Below are positions 1-9,216 of a DNA stretch of 64,000 nucleotides, in pieces (position 1 is the stretch's first letter; each line of letters starts with the position of its first letter). The notes under the pieces are model-generated. The model saw only the letters and a list, made by a program, of their open reading frames with translations, was not told the DNA's origin and ran no database searches. This DNA is from Lactiplantibacillus paraplantarum (GTDB lineage: Bacteria > Bacillota > Bacilli > Lactobacillales > Lactobacillaceae): the NCBI RefSeq assembly GCF_003641145.1, contig NZ_CP032744.1, positions 2,542,001-2,606,000 of the forward strand. Reading direction: 5' to 3'. The translations under genes were made by a program, and so were the position numbers.

Positions 1-745
1 AAAACATTTTCCAAGTTGCTGACCGTAGCTGGAAGTCCCAATGTGTGAACGTCGTCGCCCACGAACTACCCGCACTAAAGGCATTCCATAGACTAAAAGC
101 CGTCCCCACCACGATCAGCCCAACCACTAAACTGGTTTGAGTCTGACGATTAAACCGCCACGATGGGCCCATCAATCCCCATCCCCGCAGTAAGACCCCA
201 ACGGCAATCACAAAGCCCAGGGCGCCTAAAATACCAGTATCACTGACCATCTCAAACACTGATGGTGCTTGCAGATTCGGTAAAATCAGAAAAGTCTGCT
301 GCGCACTGACGACGCCACTAAAAATAGCCGTAATTAGGACCACAATCCGGCCAATCACAGATTCGATCGGTTTAGTGACCACCACTGCCACCGGCACGAA
401 TGCGACCATTAAATAAGCCATCCCCACAGCAATCAGTCCCTGTTCGTCTAACCATGACAGCTGACTTAACCAAGCCACAAGGTTCGCCAGCAAAATCGGC
501 AAGAGTGTGAACTGCAGTACTGTTTGGACGTAATAATTAACATGTCGCAAGCGCCGCCACTGTGCTTGGTCCTCCTCGGCAGCTGGCCACCAAGCTAACA
601 GTCCCCATATCAGCAACTGCATACCACCAACGGGGAAGAACACACCACCATCAAACGTAAATAGTTGAATAAAGGCCGCGCCAAATAACACGATAAGCTG
701 CCCCATGTACCAGCGTCGTAATAATTGTTCGGTTTCCGGCGTCAT
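1..745 (-). CDS. Multi-pass membrane protein, C-terminus outside window
   Basis: An open frame of 248 codons runs from an ATG at 745 off the left edge without a stop. The translation is very hydrophobic, with about seven membrane helices separated by short charged loops (for example a PAAEEDQAQWRR loop near residue 60). I do not recognise the family. The Shine-Dalgarno GGGGGA lies 7 nt upstream of the ATG and falls inside an 11-bp inverted repeat, so translation may be gated by a hairpin. Downstream neighbours are outside the window, and upstream there is only a repeat element. The reading frame is secure; the function is unknown. Confidence 0.75.
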   Translation of the reverse strand, partial: MTPETEQLLRRWYMGQLIVLFGAAFIQLFTFDGGVFFPVGGMQLLIWGLLAWWPAAEEDQAQWRRLRHVNYYVQTVLQFTLLPILLANLVAWLSQLSWLDEQGLIAVGMAYLMVAFVPVAVVVTKPIESVIGRIVVLITAIFSGVVSAQQTFLILPNLQAPSVFEMVSDTGILGALGFVIAVGVLLRGWGLMGPSWRFNRQTQTSLVVGLIVVGTAFSLWNAFSAGSSWATTFTHWDFQLRSATWKMF

Positions 746-753
746 AAAAAAAT

Positions 754-792
754 CCCCCAATCTGATATGCATTAATCATACCAGATTGGGGG
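754..792 (-). promoter_or_regulatory. Inverted repeat covering the ribosome-binding site
   Basis: Perfect 11-bp arms (CCCCCAATCTG at 754-764, CAGATTGGGGG at 782-792) are separated by 17 nt. On the minus strand the second arm contains the GGGGGA Shine-Dalgarno of the gene starting at 745. If transcribed it would hide that site. It could instead be a DNA-level operator. Confidence 0.55.
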
Positions 793-823
793 ACGCTCAC
801 ACGTGATTTTGTTTATATTTATA

Positions 824-835
824 TGGTTCAGCGAC
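824..835. repeat. Left 12-bp direct repeat flanking repeat copy A
   Basis: TGGTTCAGCGAC lies immediately left of repeat copy A and recurs exactly at 1869-1880, immediately right of it. It looks like a target-site duplication. Confidence 0.6.
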
Positions 836-1868
836 GCATTGTACTAGTTAATTTGTCATGAATCATGATTAAAACGTGCCAAACAGTTAAGGTCAAAAGC
901 AGCCAGCTTAGGCCCGCTGGAAACAGTTCGAGGTAGCGTAAACTTGCTTAGTTAGTTCGTCCTACGCCGACTTCCAGGCATTTCTGCCAATTGCTGGAAC
1001 GCGGTGGACACAGATTTAAGCCGAAGACCACGTCTTAAATACTGGTCTTCCACGCCCAATGCAATATTGTCGAAACGTGTTCGGGTCAGACTGAGACTTC
1101 CGGTTAGCTACGCTATGCCGCCAAGCGGAAATTCACCGCTTAACGCCCTAGCTAGGCTAATCCTCAGTCTCACCCCGTCTGAACCTCACACTCTGGAACC
1201 GCTGAGCATTGGCCGAAACGCCTTCCAGTCGGGATGGTATTCGAATGGCTGACATAGACGTACCCAATTTTTTGATGAACTAGTCGTTGCTTTTCACGAT
1301 CAGTAATTTTGTCATTCAACTGTCAGACTGATAATGCTATTGTGATAGTTTGTCTGATTCTAAATCACAATACTAGTATTAAAAAATAGTCAATGATAAC
1401 TTAGTGTTTAATTGAAGTTCCAATATCGGAATATACAACGAGCAATTGTATCAAGTTCGGTGGCCATTCATCCGCCATTCGAGTGGTTTTCTGAAACGTG
1501 TTCGGTGCCACTGAAACCTGTGCTTGCTACGCCAATGGACTAATGCCAAGACCATTAATCCGTTGGTCAGGCAATGCTCGGCTTCAACCCGTGGCCCCTC
1601 ACAGGCTTTTAGACCGGAGGGGCTGGGTGACAATGCTCAGTAGCCAAATTATTCTTAGCTGGAAGCGAACTGCTTCCGGCTTAGAATAAGACTCGTATTT
1701 GAGATGACGCGGGTTGGGCGTTAGCTCAAATCGACGTCGGCTGCGTTCCAGCAATTGGCACCCAGCCCCGGAGGTCGGCATAGGACGCACACGTGCTGAC
1801 GAACAACAAACCACCTAACCAGCACGCTTTAATCATGATTCATCCCAAACAGTAACTAGCACAACGCG
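836..1868. repeat. Non-coding repeat element, copy A (~1.03 kb)
   Basis: The ends form a long imperfect inverted repeat: GCATTGTACTAGTTAA on the left against GCGTTGTGCTAGTTAC read inward from the right, then the self-complementary AATCATGATT inside each end (about 862 and 1833). The inner arms are also related in inverted orientation (both carry CCAGCAATTGGCA-like and CTCAAAT/ATTTGAG hairpin segments). A less repetitive centre lies at about 1250-1450. The same organisation recurs at 30886-31670 and 63270-63985, with a fragment at 60719-60785. Exact 12-bp direct repeats flank it. I see no transposase, and internal frames lack ribosome-binding sites. It looks like a non-autonomous mobile element or a decayed one. 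Confidence 0.7.
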
Positions 1869-1880
1869 TGGTTCAGCGAC
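1869..1880. repeat. Right 12-bp direct repeat flanking repeat copy A
   Basis: Identical to 824-835. It lies 4 bp before the end of the ABC-F coding sequence, so the element inserted just downstream of that gene. Confidence 0.6.
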
Positions 1881-1883
1881 TAA

Positions 1884-3506
1884 CTAGTAAAGATCTTGCA
1901 CCCGGCCCTGTGTTGCTTCATGGGCCAAGTATTCATCATAAGTCGTATCACCACGATCAACCACGCCTTTTGCACTCACTTCGACAATGTGGTCGGCAAT
2001 CGTTTGAATAAATTCATGGTCATGAGAAGTAAAGACGATGGCGCCTTTAAAATCAATCAAACTATCATTCAGTGCGGTAATGGATTCCAAGTCCAAATGG
2101 TTGGTCGGATCATCTAATAATAAGACGTTAGCCCGACTAAGCATCATCTTTGATAACATTCCCCGTACTTTTTCACCACCAGATAGCACATTCACTGGTC
2201 GTTCAACATCGCTACCAGAGAACAACATTTTACCCAGGAAACCTCGCAAGAAAGTATTGTCACTTTCTTCTTTCGATGCAAACTGGCGTAACCAATCAAT
2301 AATTGGCAATTCACTACCCGCGTATTTTTCATTAATATCTTTAGGCAAATAAGTCCGCGAAGTCGTTTGTCCCCAGGTCACCGTACCACTATCTGGCGCC
2401 ATCGACCCAGCAATAATTTGCATCAGCGTTGTCGTTGCCAAATCGTTACGGCTGATCAACGCCGTTTTTTCATTGGGACGCAGCGTAAAGCTAATGTTAT
2501 CAAGAATCTTAACGCCTTCAATCGACTTGGAAACGTTCTCGACCTTCACAAGGTCATTACCGATTTCACGGTCTGGCGTGAACTTAATGAACGGATATTT
2601 ACGTGATGATGGTTTGATATCATCCAACGTAATTTTCTCCAATTGTTTCTTCCGTGAGGTGGCTTGCTTAGATTTCGAAGCATTGGCACTAAATCGCGCC
2701 ACGAATTCTTGCAACTCTTTGATTTGGTCAGCTTTCTTGGCATTGGCATTCGCTTGCAACTTGGCCGCTAACTGGCTAGATTCCATCCAAAAATCATAAT
2801 TCCCAACAAATAGTGTAATCTTGCCAAAGTCAACATCACACATGTGGGTACAAACTTGATTTAGAAAATGCCGGTCATGAGAAACGACAATGACTGTCTT
2901 TTCGTAACCAGCCAAAAAGTCTTCCAACCAGCTAATTGATTGGACGTCCAACCCGTTCGTCGGTTCATCCAGTAATAGTACATCAGGGCTACCAAAGAGC
3001 GCTTGGCCTAATAAGACTTTCACTTTTTGGGGTTCCGTTAATTCACTCATTTTCATGTGTTGCATTGATTCGTCGATACCTAAATTTTGTAACAACTGGT
3101 CCGCTTCCGACTCCGCGTTCCAGCCATCCATTTCGGCAAATTCGCCTTCTAATTCAGCGGCCCGAATCCCATCTTCATCGCTAAAATCAGGCTTGGCATA
3201 CAGCGCATCTTTTTCAGTCATGATTTCATACAACTTTTCGTGACCACGAATAACAGTTGCTAACACTTCTTCATCTTCGAAAGCAAAGTGATTTTGATTC
3301 AAGCTAGACATCCGCTCGTTAGGCCCCATCGAGACCGTCCCGGACGTTGGCTGTAACTTACCCTCCAAGATTTTTAAGAACGTCGACTTACCAGCACCAT
3401 TGGCTCCGATAACGCCGTAACAGTTTCCCGGCGTGAATTTTAAATTGACATCTTCATAAAGCTTACGTGTTGAAAACTGCATACTAACATTATTTACGGT
3501 GAGCAT
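1884..3506 (-). CDS. ABC-F family ATPase (YkpA/YbiT-like)
   Basis: A 540 aa protein with two ABC nucleotide-binding domains and no membrane segments, as in ABC-F proteins, which act on the ribosome in translation or antibiotic protection. The first domain has Walker A GANGAGKST (about residue 35) and Walker B VLLLDEPTNGLD; its signature is unusual (LTEPQKVKV instead of LSGGQ-like). The charged linker (about 240-310) is the ABC-F interdomain linker. The second domain has a degenerate Walker A (SRNDLATTT), as I recall for the YkpA branch, and a normal LSGGEKVRG signature with VLLLDDPTNHLD. AAGAAGAGGTA precedes the ATG. The leader holds a terminator-like hairpin. A housekeeping YkpA-type role is more likely than a dedicated resistance gene. 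Confidence 0.9.
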   Translation of the reverse strand: MLTVNNVSMQFSTRKLYEDVNLKFTPGNCYGVIGANGAGKSTFLKILEGKLQPTSGTVSMGPNERMSSLNQNHFAFEDEEVLATVIRGHEKLYEIMTEKDALYAKPDFSDEDGIRAAELEGEFAEMDGWNAESEADQLLQNLGIDESMQHMKMSELTEPQKVKVLLGQALFGSPDVLLLDEPTNGLDVQSISWLEDFLAGYEKTVIVVSHDRHFLNQVCTHMCDVDFGKITLFVGNYDFWMESSQLAAKLQANANAKKADQIKELQEFVARFSANASKSKQATSRKKQLEKITLDDIKPSSRKYPFIKFTPDREIGNDLVKVENVSKSIEGVKILDNISFTLRPNEKTALISRNDLATTTLMQIIAGSMAPDSGTVTWGQTTSRTYLPKDINEKYAGSELPIIDWLRQFASKEESDNTFLRGFLGKMLFSGSDVERPVNVLSGGEKVRGMLSKMMLSRANVLLLDDPTNHLDLESITALNDSLIDFKGAIVFTSHDHEFIQTIADHIVEVSAKGVVDRGDTTYDEYLAHEATQGRVQDLY

Positions 3507-3548
3507 TGCATTACCTCTTCTTTTTTAAGTGAAATTGTCCGATAGAAA

Positions 3549-3582
3549 AGAGGTCGGAATTAAGCAAACCTTCCAGACCTCT
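3549..3582 (-). promoter_or_regulatory. Terminator-like leader hairpin of the ABC-F gene
   Basis: On the minus strand AGAGGTCTGGAA pairs with TTCCGACCTCT and is followed by TTTTCT. A TATAAT at 3597-3592 (minus strand) would start transcription just before it, placing the hairpin at the 5' end of an ~80-nt leader. It may be an attenuator, or simply the terminator of the upstream HAD gene. Confidence 0.5.
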
Positions 3583-3796
3583 GCGTCGTTAATTATATAA
3601 GTTCAATTCTAGCATGCTTTTAACCAGTTTGGCAATCAAAACCATAGCTCGCTTTCTGAAAACGGTTCATCATTTTCATAAGCAAGCTACCATCACCGCT
3701 ACTTTCATTAATACCAATACGAACTAACGATGCGCTTAACTAATCAGCCCGTTGTACCAGCCCTATGTCTCACTCGTGCCAGCCCCAACCCATCAG

Positions 3797-4591
3797 TTAT
3801 GCCAAAACATGTTGCTCAATATAAGCTAAAACGCCATTATCAGCATTGGTCCCAGTTATCGCCGTTGCGTTAGCTTGTACGTTAGCCGGGGCATTTTGCA
3901 TCGCGACCGCATGCGTTGCATAGTGAAACATCTCAAGATCATTAGTACCATCACCAAAGACTAGCATCTCATCGGCACTAATTCCTAACTGTTCCCCCAA
4001 TTGCTTAAGTGCACGCCCTTTATGCATGCCTGGTTGAATCAAGTCCATACTTCCCTGACCGCCCGAAGCGGGAACCGCGATTCCCGCTAATTTAGGTGTC
4101 AGTTCATATACTAATTGGTCGGTCATCGCTGGTGGACAGATAATATCAAACTTAACGACCGGATCAGTAATCATAGTCAAATCCGCACACGTCTCTAATT
4201 GATAGTAATAGTCCCGCATATTAGCAACAAATTGTGGATTGGCATGCGTTAATACATGGACTTTATGTGTACCACACAGTGCGATTTGTAATTCAGGATA
4301 CGGTGCTAACGCCGCTAGTACTTGTCGCGTCGCTGCGGGGCTAAACGTTGTCGCGGTCAACCCCACTGCACGTTGCCACAACTCTGCACCATTGCCACCA
4401 ATCAACCACATTTCGGGATAGTCTGTAAACGTTGTCGCTAATTCAATCGCCTGGTGACCACTTGCAATCACGAACTGAATGCCGCGCCGTGCTAGCGCTG
4501 CATAATCCTTTGCAAAGCGGACTTGATCATATTCACCATGATTATCTAAGAAGGTCCCATCCATATCTGCTGCAATCAATTTAATTGTCAT
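3797..4591 (-). CDS. HAD superfamily (Cof/IIB) sugar-phosphate-type phosphatase
   Basis: A 264 aa soluble protein of the Cof-type HAD-IIB family, which dephosphorylates sugar phosphates, FMN or similar small substrates. Motif I is DMDGTFLDN at residues 9-17 with the nucleophile Asp; motif II is IASGHQ; motif III/IV is the conserved Lys (HKGRALKQL) and GDGTNDLEMF near residue 215. Length is normal for the family. The substrate cannot be told from sequence. It lies upstream of the ABC-F gene on the same strand, about 290 bp away, so it is probably a separate transcript. Confidence 0.85.
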   Translation of the reverse strand: MTIKLIAADMDGTFLDNHGEYDQVRFAKDYAALARRGIQFVIASGHQAIELATTFTDYPEMWLIGGNGAELWQRAVGLTATTFSPAATRQVLAALAPYPELQIALCGTHKVHVLTHANPQFVANMRDYYYQLETCADLTMITDPVVKFDIICPPAMTDQLVYELTPKLAGIAVPASGGQGSMDLIQPGMHKGRALKQLGEQLGISADEMLVFGDGTNDLEMFHYATHAVAMQNAPANVQANATAITGTNADNGVLAYIEQHVLA

Positions 4592-4675
4592 TACTAATCA
4601 TCCATTTCATGTAAGCCTTTACTACCCCTAGCCTACCGATAATTCTACTAAAGTACAAGCCTTTTATGACACCAC

Positions 4676-6508
4676 TTAAAAGGCACCACCACCAGATCCG
4701 CCACCGAAACCGCCGGAACTACCACCTGAGAAGCCGCCGGAACTACCGGATGAAGAACTGGCGCTACCTGAAGCATCCAACGCACCGCTGAAACTATCGT
4801 TGATTGCCCCAGACAAATCAAAGTCGAGGCCGCCATTCGCATAAAAGAGCGGGTAATAGACAAGCATCCCAGTTGCCAGGGCTTCCGTACCAAAGTCGAT
4901 TGCCAACTGCTTGGTGACTTGATCAGCCAGTCCAAACGCTGCAGCATAAGGTAGAATTTGCTCCCATAAAATCAAATCACCGACTTGGGCCGTATTAAAG
5001 TGCCCAATATCCTTAAGCATGCGGCGTAGTCCATTGATCTGATTACGTAATTCCAAGCCTTCGTCAGTATTGATGGCAATCCGCCGCCGTTGAATCAACC
5101 AGCCGATCCAGAAAACCACCGCGGCCACCACCGCTGGAACCGCCATCAGGATCACAGCCTTCGAACTAACTAATAGACCAGCACCCGTGGCAATGACGCC
5201 CATAATACTTACGATATTCGCCGCCATCAGCCATTGATTACGCAGCCGGTAATTAGCTTCATCTTGATAGACTGCGACATCTTGGTCAACCTCGGTCTGC
5301 CACTTGCTGAACCATTTACCTAGCCGCCCTGCTTTATCACGCTTGCCATATTTTTTAAGGTCAGTTAACAGAAACTGCCCATCGACAGCCACCTTATCAA
5401 AGCAGTGCGCCAAAAATGAATTAGTCACTGGTTTCAGCTGAGTTAACCGCACATCTGGCTTTCGTTTACCAGCAACCGTCTCAATAGTTAATTCTTGATT
5501 CGCAGCTGCCCGCAAAATTTCGGCCGTTAAAGCATCCGTATTCGGCGACTTCTGCGCCCATAACGATTCTGCGACTGCCGGCGCTACTGGTGGTACATCA
5601 AACGAATGGTTAATGGGAATCGGCTGTTGATGTCGCTTGGCCGGATGCCGTGCTAACCACCAAGCATAGCCAATCATGACCAGCAACCAAACAACTACGG
5701 CAACCCCAAACAACCCGCGACGCAATAATTGATTGTGACGTCGCTTTTCATTGGCCGCCTGCGCTAACTTAGCTTCTTGTTTTTGGACCGTTGCCTTCCG
5801 TTTTACCGTACTCGTACGCGTATTCGTAGCTGTGACCGTCGTTGGAAACAGTAAGTGACTTTCCACAAACTGGTTCGCCGGATTATGCCCCAACGTCATT
5901 GTGACCCGTCCAGCTGCCCGATCAACCTTCGTCTGGCCACTCAACGGACCGTGCGTCCAAGCTTGTAATGCGCTCACATTTTTAGCTGGTAGTTGAATCA
6001 CAATTTTTACGTTGTCTAACGCAACATCCCAACCACTACCGATGACTTTCCAATTAAGCTCGGCCGTATCGGCGTAGTTAGTCACAACACCTTGCAGTCG
6101 ATACCGATAAACAACCCTTAATTCATCATCATCTTGAACTTGTCGATAAAGCTTGACGCGCATTCGATCAGCATTTTGCGTTAATTGATACGTATTGTTT
6201 GCCTCAGTGTTGCCTGCCGTTGCAATCGTCGTTGGGCCACTGTTAAGTTGCGTTGTGACGCTTTCTAACTGAGCCCCCCGAATCCCCTTCAAATCTTGAA
6301 CATTAAATACCCCGTGATAATCATCATCAAATTGATAGGTCATTGCTTGCGTCACATTGGCGCTACCATCACGTTGAATGTCCACATTTACTCGGTATTG
6401 ATCGATATCATAATCGGCCGCCGCTTGCATTGATAAGCTAAACCACAAGCAAAATCCCGCTAAGAGCCCAAGCACGCTCAGCCAACTCAATCGTCGTTTC
6501 TTTTGCAT
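4676..6508 (-). CDS. DUF2207-family membrane protein
   Basis: A 610 aa protein with a signal peptide (MQKKRRLSWLSVLGLLAGF...), a DUF2207 extracellular domain (ADYDIDQYRVNVDIQRDG and following), a membrane helix near residue 270, a paired-helix region near 425-470, and a Gly/Ser-rich C-terminal tail (GGFSGGSSGGFGGGSGGGAF) typical of the family. The function of DUF2207 proteins is not established. I chose the ATG at 6508 because GGAGGGGGAG lies 8 nt upstream and the signal peptide begins there; an in-frame start further upstream would add 63 non-conserved residues. It is divergent from the UvrA-like gene across 143 bp. Confidence 0.88.
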   Translation of the reverse strand: MQKKRRLSWLSVLGLLAGFCLWFSLSMQAAADYDIDQYRVNVDIQRDGSANVTQAMTYQFDDDYHGVFNVQDLKGIRGAQLESVTTQLNSGPTTIATAGNTEANNTYQLTQNADRMRVKLYRQVQDDDELRVVYRYRLQGVVTNYADTAELNWKVIGSGWDVALDNVKIVIQLPAKNVSALQAWTHGPLSGQTKVDRAAGRVTMTLGHNPANQFVESHLLFPTTVTATNTRTSTVKRKATVQKQEAKLAQAANEKRRHNQLLRRGLFGVAVVVWLLVMIGYAWWLARHPAKRHQQPIPINHSFDVPPVAPAVAESLWAQKSPNTDALTAEILRAAANQELTIETVAGKRKPDVRLTQLKPVTNSFLAHCFDKVAVDGQFLLTDLKKYGKRDKAGRLGKWFSKWQTEVDQDVAVYQDEANYRLRNQWLMAANIVSIMGVIATGAGLLVSSKAVILMAVPAVVAAVVFWIGWLIQRRRIAINTDEGLELRNQINGLRRMLKDIGHFNTAQVGDLILWEQILPYAAAFGLADQVTKQLAIDFGTEALATGMLVYYPLFYANGGLDFDLSGAINDSFSGALDASGSASSSSGSSGGFSGGSSGGFGGGSGGGAF

Positions 6509-6651
6509 CTCATCGTCTCCCCCTCCAATAATCGTTAGCCCTAGTTTATCATACTCACTCAGTCGTTGGGCGCGAGATACTGCCACCGCTTTTTTAGGCA
6601 ATGGCACCTTTTTGTTGTAGCATAGAAGATGACACGAAAGGGGTTTTAGCC

Positions 6652-9159
6652 ATGCCACAAACCACGTTGCCGACCCACATTCAAGTGCGGGGCGCACACG
6701 TTAATAACTTAAAAGACTTAAATATCGATATTCCACTTAACGAATTCGTTGCAATTACCGGTCGTAGTGGGTCTGGTAAATCATCGCTCGCAATGGGCGT
6801 CCTGTATGCGGAGGGAGCTCGGCGTTACTTAAACGCACTGTCCACCTTTACCCGCCGACGAATCAATCAGGTCGGCAAGGCTAGCGTTGATTCAGTGCAA
6901 TACTTACCATCCGCCCTCGCGCTCCGGCAACGACCACAAGTACCAGGTGTCCGTTCGACCGTCGGCACGATGTCGGAAAGCCTGAACATCTTACGACTGG
7001 CCTTTTCGCGACTCAGTTCGGCAGTTTGCCCCAATGGTCACCGTATGTCGCCAACACTCGATGTGGCTGAAAACGACGGGTACGTGACTTGTCCGACTTG
7101 TGGCGTTGAATTCAGAGCACCCGGCGCAGAAGATTTTGCTTTTAACTCTGCCGGGGCCTGCCCAACTTGTGGTGGCTTAGGCCAGGTCCGCCAAATTGAC
7201 CCAACGCTCATTATCGCCGACGAAGACCAGACGATTGAACAAGGTGCTGTCGCATCTTGGCACCTTCCTGGTCGTAACTTTATGCCCATCGTCGCGCGTG
7301 AGATTGGTATTCCTATTGACATTCCGTATAAAGACCTTAGTGCAGCTGATAAGCAGCGCGTACTACACGGCCCAAAACAAACCGTCGCCATTAACATTCC
7401 GAGTTCTAAGGGCAAGATCTTTCACATGGATAACGCGGTTTATGAGAATGCCTTTGCCGCCGTTGAAGATAGCATGGCAACAACTAAAAATGAACGGGCC
7501 ATTACTCGGCTGAATCGCTTTTATAAATTTGATACTTGTCCAGACTGCCACGGGTCGCGCTTCAATCCGCAATTGCTTAACTACGAATTGAATGGCCAAA
7601 ATATTGCAACGGTTAGCGATATGACCGTCGCTAACTTACATGACTTTGCGGCCACGATTGTCCCGTGGCTCCCTACTAAAATGCACCATCTTGGGCAATC
7701 ACTAGTCGATGAACTGTTATTCAGTCTGCAGCCCATGGAAGAACTTGGTCTCGATTACCTCACGCTCAGTCGTCCCGGTGCGACCCTGTCAACCGGTGAA
7801 TTACAACGCATTCAACTTGGACGCACCTTGCGAAGTGCCACGACTGGTGTGCTATACGTTTTAGATGAACCTTCCGTGGGACTGCACCCCGCTAACGTGG
7901 CGGGCTTAATTAAAGCTTTCCGCGGACTAGTCGCTCAGGGTAATTCCGTCGTCGTGGTTGACCACGACACTAGCATTATCAGTGCAGCCGACGATGTGAT
8001 TGAAATTGGCCCGGGGGCTGGCAAACACGGTGGTACCGTTGTTGGCCAAGGAACTGTCGCGGCAATCAAGCAGGATAAAAACTCCTTGATTGCCCCATTT
8101 CTCACCGGTACTGCCCCGCTGCGTGAGCGTCCCGTGCTGACAGACGATGCGCTCTGGCAAAAAGGCGCCCTCGCCATTGAAGTCGCCCATCATTTTAATA
8201 TTCAAGATATTACGGCACACATCCCCAAGAACCGTTTCACGACCGTCACGGGTATGAGTGGTGCTGGTAAAACGACTCTCATACTGGATAGTTTGATTCC
8301 GGCACTGCAAGCCACAGCCAAAAAGCGACCGCTACCAACTCACGTTAAGACCTTCGACAACGGCCACATTCGGCATGTCGTTACCGTCGATTCGGTCCCC
8401 GTCGGCAAGAATGTACGGTCAACGGTCGCCACTTATACTAATATTCTCGACCACCTACGCCAATTATTCGCCGCCACCCCAGTAGCACAAGCACACGGTT
8501 GGACCGCTAGCCAATTTTCATACAATGTCGCTGCGGGAGCTTGCCCAACTTGTGGTGGTACGGGCCAAATCTCATTAGATGTGCAATACTTGCCAGACAT
8601 CACCGAAGTCTGCCCACAATGTCACGGCAAACGCTACAATCAGCAGACCCTGACCGTTAAATGGCATGGTTATTCGATTGCGGATATTTTAGATCTCGCG
8701 GTTGACGAAGCACTACCGATTTTTAAAGATCAAGCCGCCATCGCTAATACGCTCCAGATTTTGCATGATATGGGGCTAGGCTACTTGTTGTTAGGCGAAA
8801 GTACACCGGCACTCTCTGGTGGTGAAGCTCAGCGCTTGAAACTCACCTCCCGCATCGGCAAACGCCAAACGGGAACGCTCTTTGTATTCGATGAACCCTC
8901 AGTCGGTTTACACCCGCTCGACATTCAACAACTCGTCAAAGTCTTCGACCAGCTGATTCAGCAGGGCGCAACGGTTATTGCTATCGAACACGACCTCGAC
9001 GTTATCGCCAACGCCGATTACGTTATTGACATGGGACCAGCTGGCGGTATCAACGGTGGTAACATTGTCGCCACTGGTACCCCACAGGTTGTTAGCGAAA
9101 ATCCGGCTAGCGTGACGGGCAAGTACTTGAAGGCGCATTTGGCGCTGTTTCGCAGTTAA
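6652..9159 (+). CDS. UvrA-like ABC ATPase lacking the UvrB-binding domain
   Basis: An 835 aa UvrA-family protein, about 100 aa shorter than repair UvrA. It has both ATPase modules: Walker A GRSGSGKSS near residue 37 and GMSGAGKTT near 525, signatures LSTGELQRIQLGR and LSGGEAQRLKL, and Walker B LDEPSVGLHP and FDEPSVGLHP. Zinc-finger cysteine pairs CPTCGG, CPDCHG, CPTCGG and CPQCHG are kept. The segment between the first ATPase half and AFNSAGACPTCGG is only ~45 aa where normal UvrA holds the UvrB-binding domain, so it probably does not load UvrB. Such paralogues are linked to drug or DNA-adduct tolerance. The start at 6652 has AAAGGGG upstream. Confidence 0.88.
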   Translation: MPQTTLPTHIQVRGAHVNNLKDLNIDIPLNEFVAITGRSGSGKSSLAMGVLYAEGARRYLNALSTFTRRRINQVGKASVDSVQYLPSALALRQRPQVPGVRSTVGTMSESLNILRLAFSRLSSAVCPNGHRMSPTLDVAENDGYVTCPTCGVEFRAPGAEDFAFNSAGACPTCGGLGQVRQIDPTLIIADEDQTIEQGAVASWHLPGRNFMPIVAREIGIPIDIPYKDLSAADKQRVLHGPKQTVAINIPSSKGKIFHMDNAVYENAFAAVEDSMATTKNERAITRLNRFYKFDTCPDCHGSRFNPQLLNYELNGQNIATVSDMTVANLHDFAATIVPWLPTKMHHLGQSLVDELLFSLQPMEELGLDYLTLSRPGATLSTGELQRIQLGRTLRSATTGVLYVLDEPSVGLHPANVAGLIKAFRGLVAQGNSVVVVDHDTSIISAADDVIEIGPGAGKHGGTVVGQGTVAAIKQDKNSLIAPFLTGTAPLRERPVLTDDALWQKGALAIEVAHHFNIQDITAHIPKNRFTTVTGMSGAGKTTLILDSLIPALQATAKKRPLPTHVKTFDNGHIRHVVTVDSVPVGKNVRSTVATYTNILDHLRQLFAATPVAQAHGWTASQFSYNVAAGACPTCGGTGQISLDVQYLPDITEVCPQCHGKRYNQQTLTVKWHGYSIADILDLAVDEALPIFKDQAAIANTLQILHDMGLGYLLLGESTPALSGGEAQRLKLTSRIGKRQTGTLFVFDEPSVGLHPLDIQQLVKVFDQLIQQGATVIAIEHDLDVIANADYVIDMGPAGGINGGNIVATGTPQVVSENPASVTGKYLKAHLALFRS

Positions 9160-9216
9160 CTAATGCACTTCGAACTCACCTAATCCATCACAACGGTCTT
9201 AGTTGAACATTTAATC

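Noticed and set aside
1599..1814. A ~71-76 aa frame (GAGCQLLERSRRRFELTPN...) conserved in repeat copies A (1599-1814), B (31395-31619) and C (63321-63551)
   Set aside because: It lies in the folded arm of the repeat, has no ribosome-binding site, and starts with GTG or TTG; DNA identity of the copies explains the protein similarity.
7927..8310. A 127 aa minus-strand frame inside the UvrA-like gene
   Set aside because: Antisense to conserved ATPase motifs; no support.
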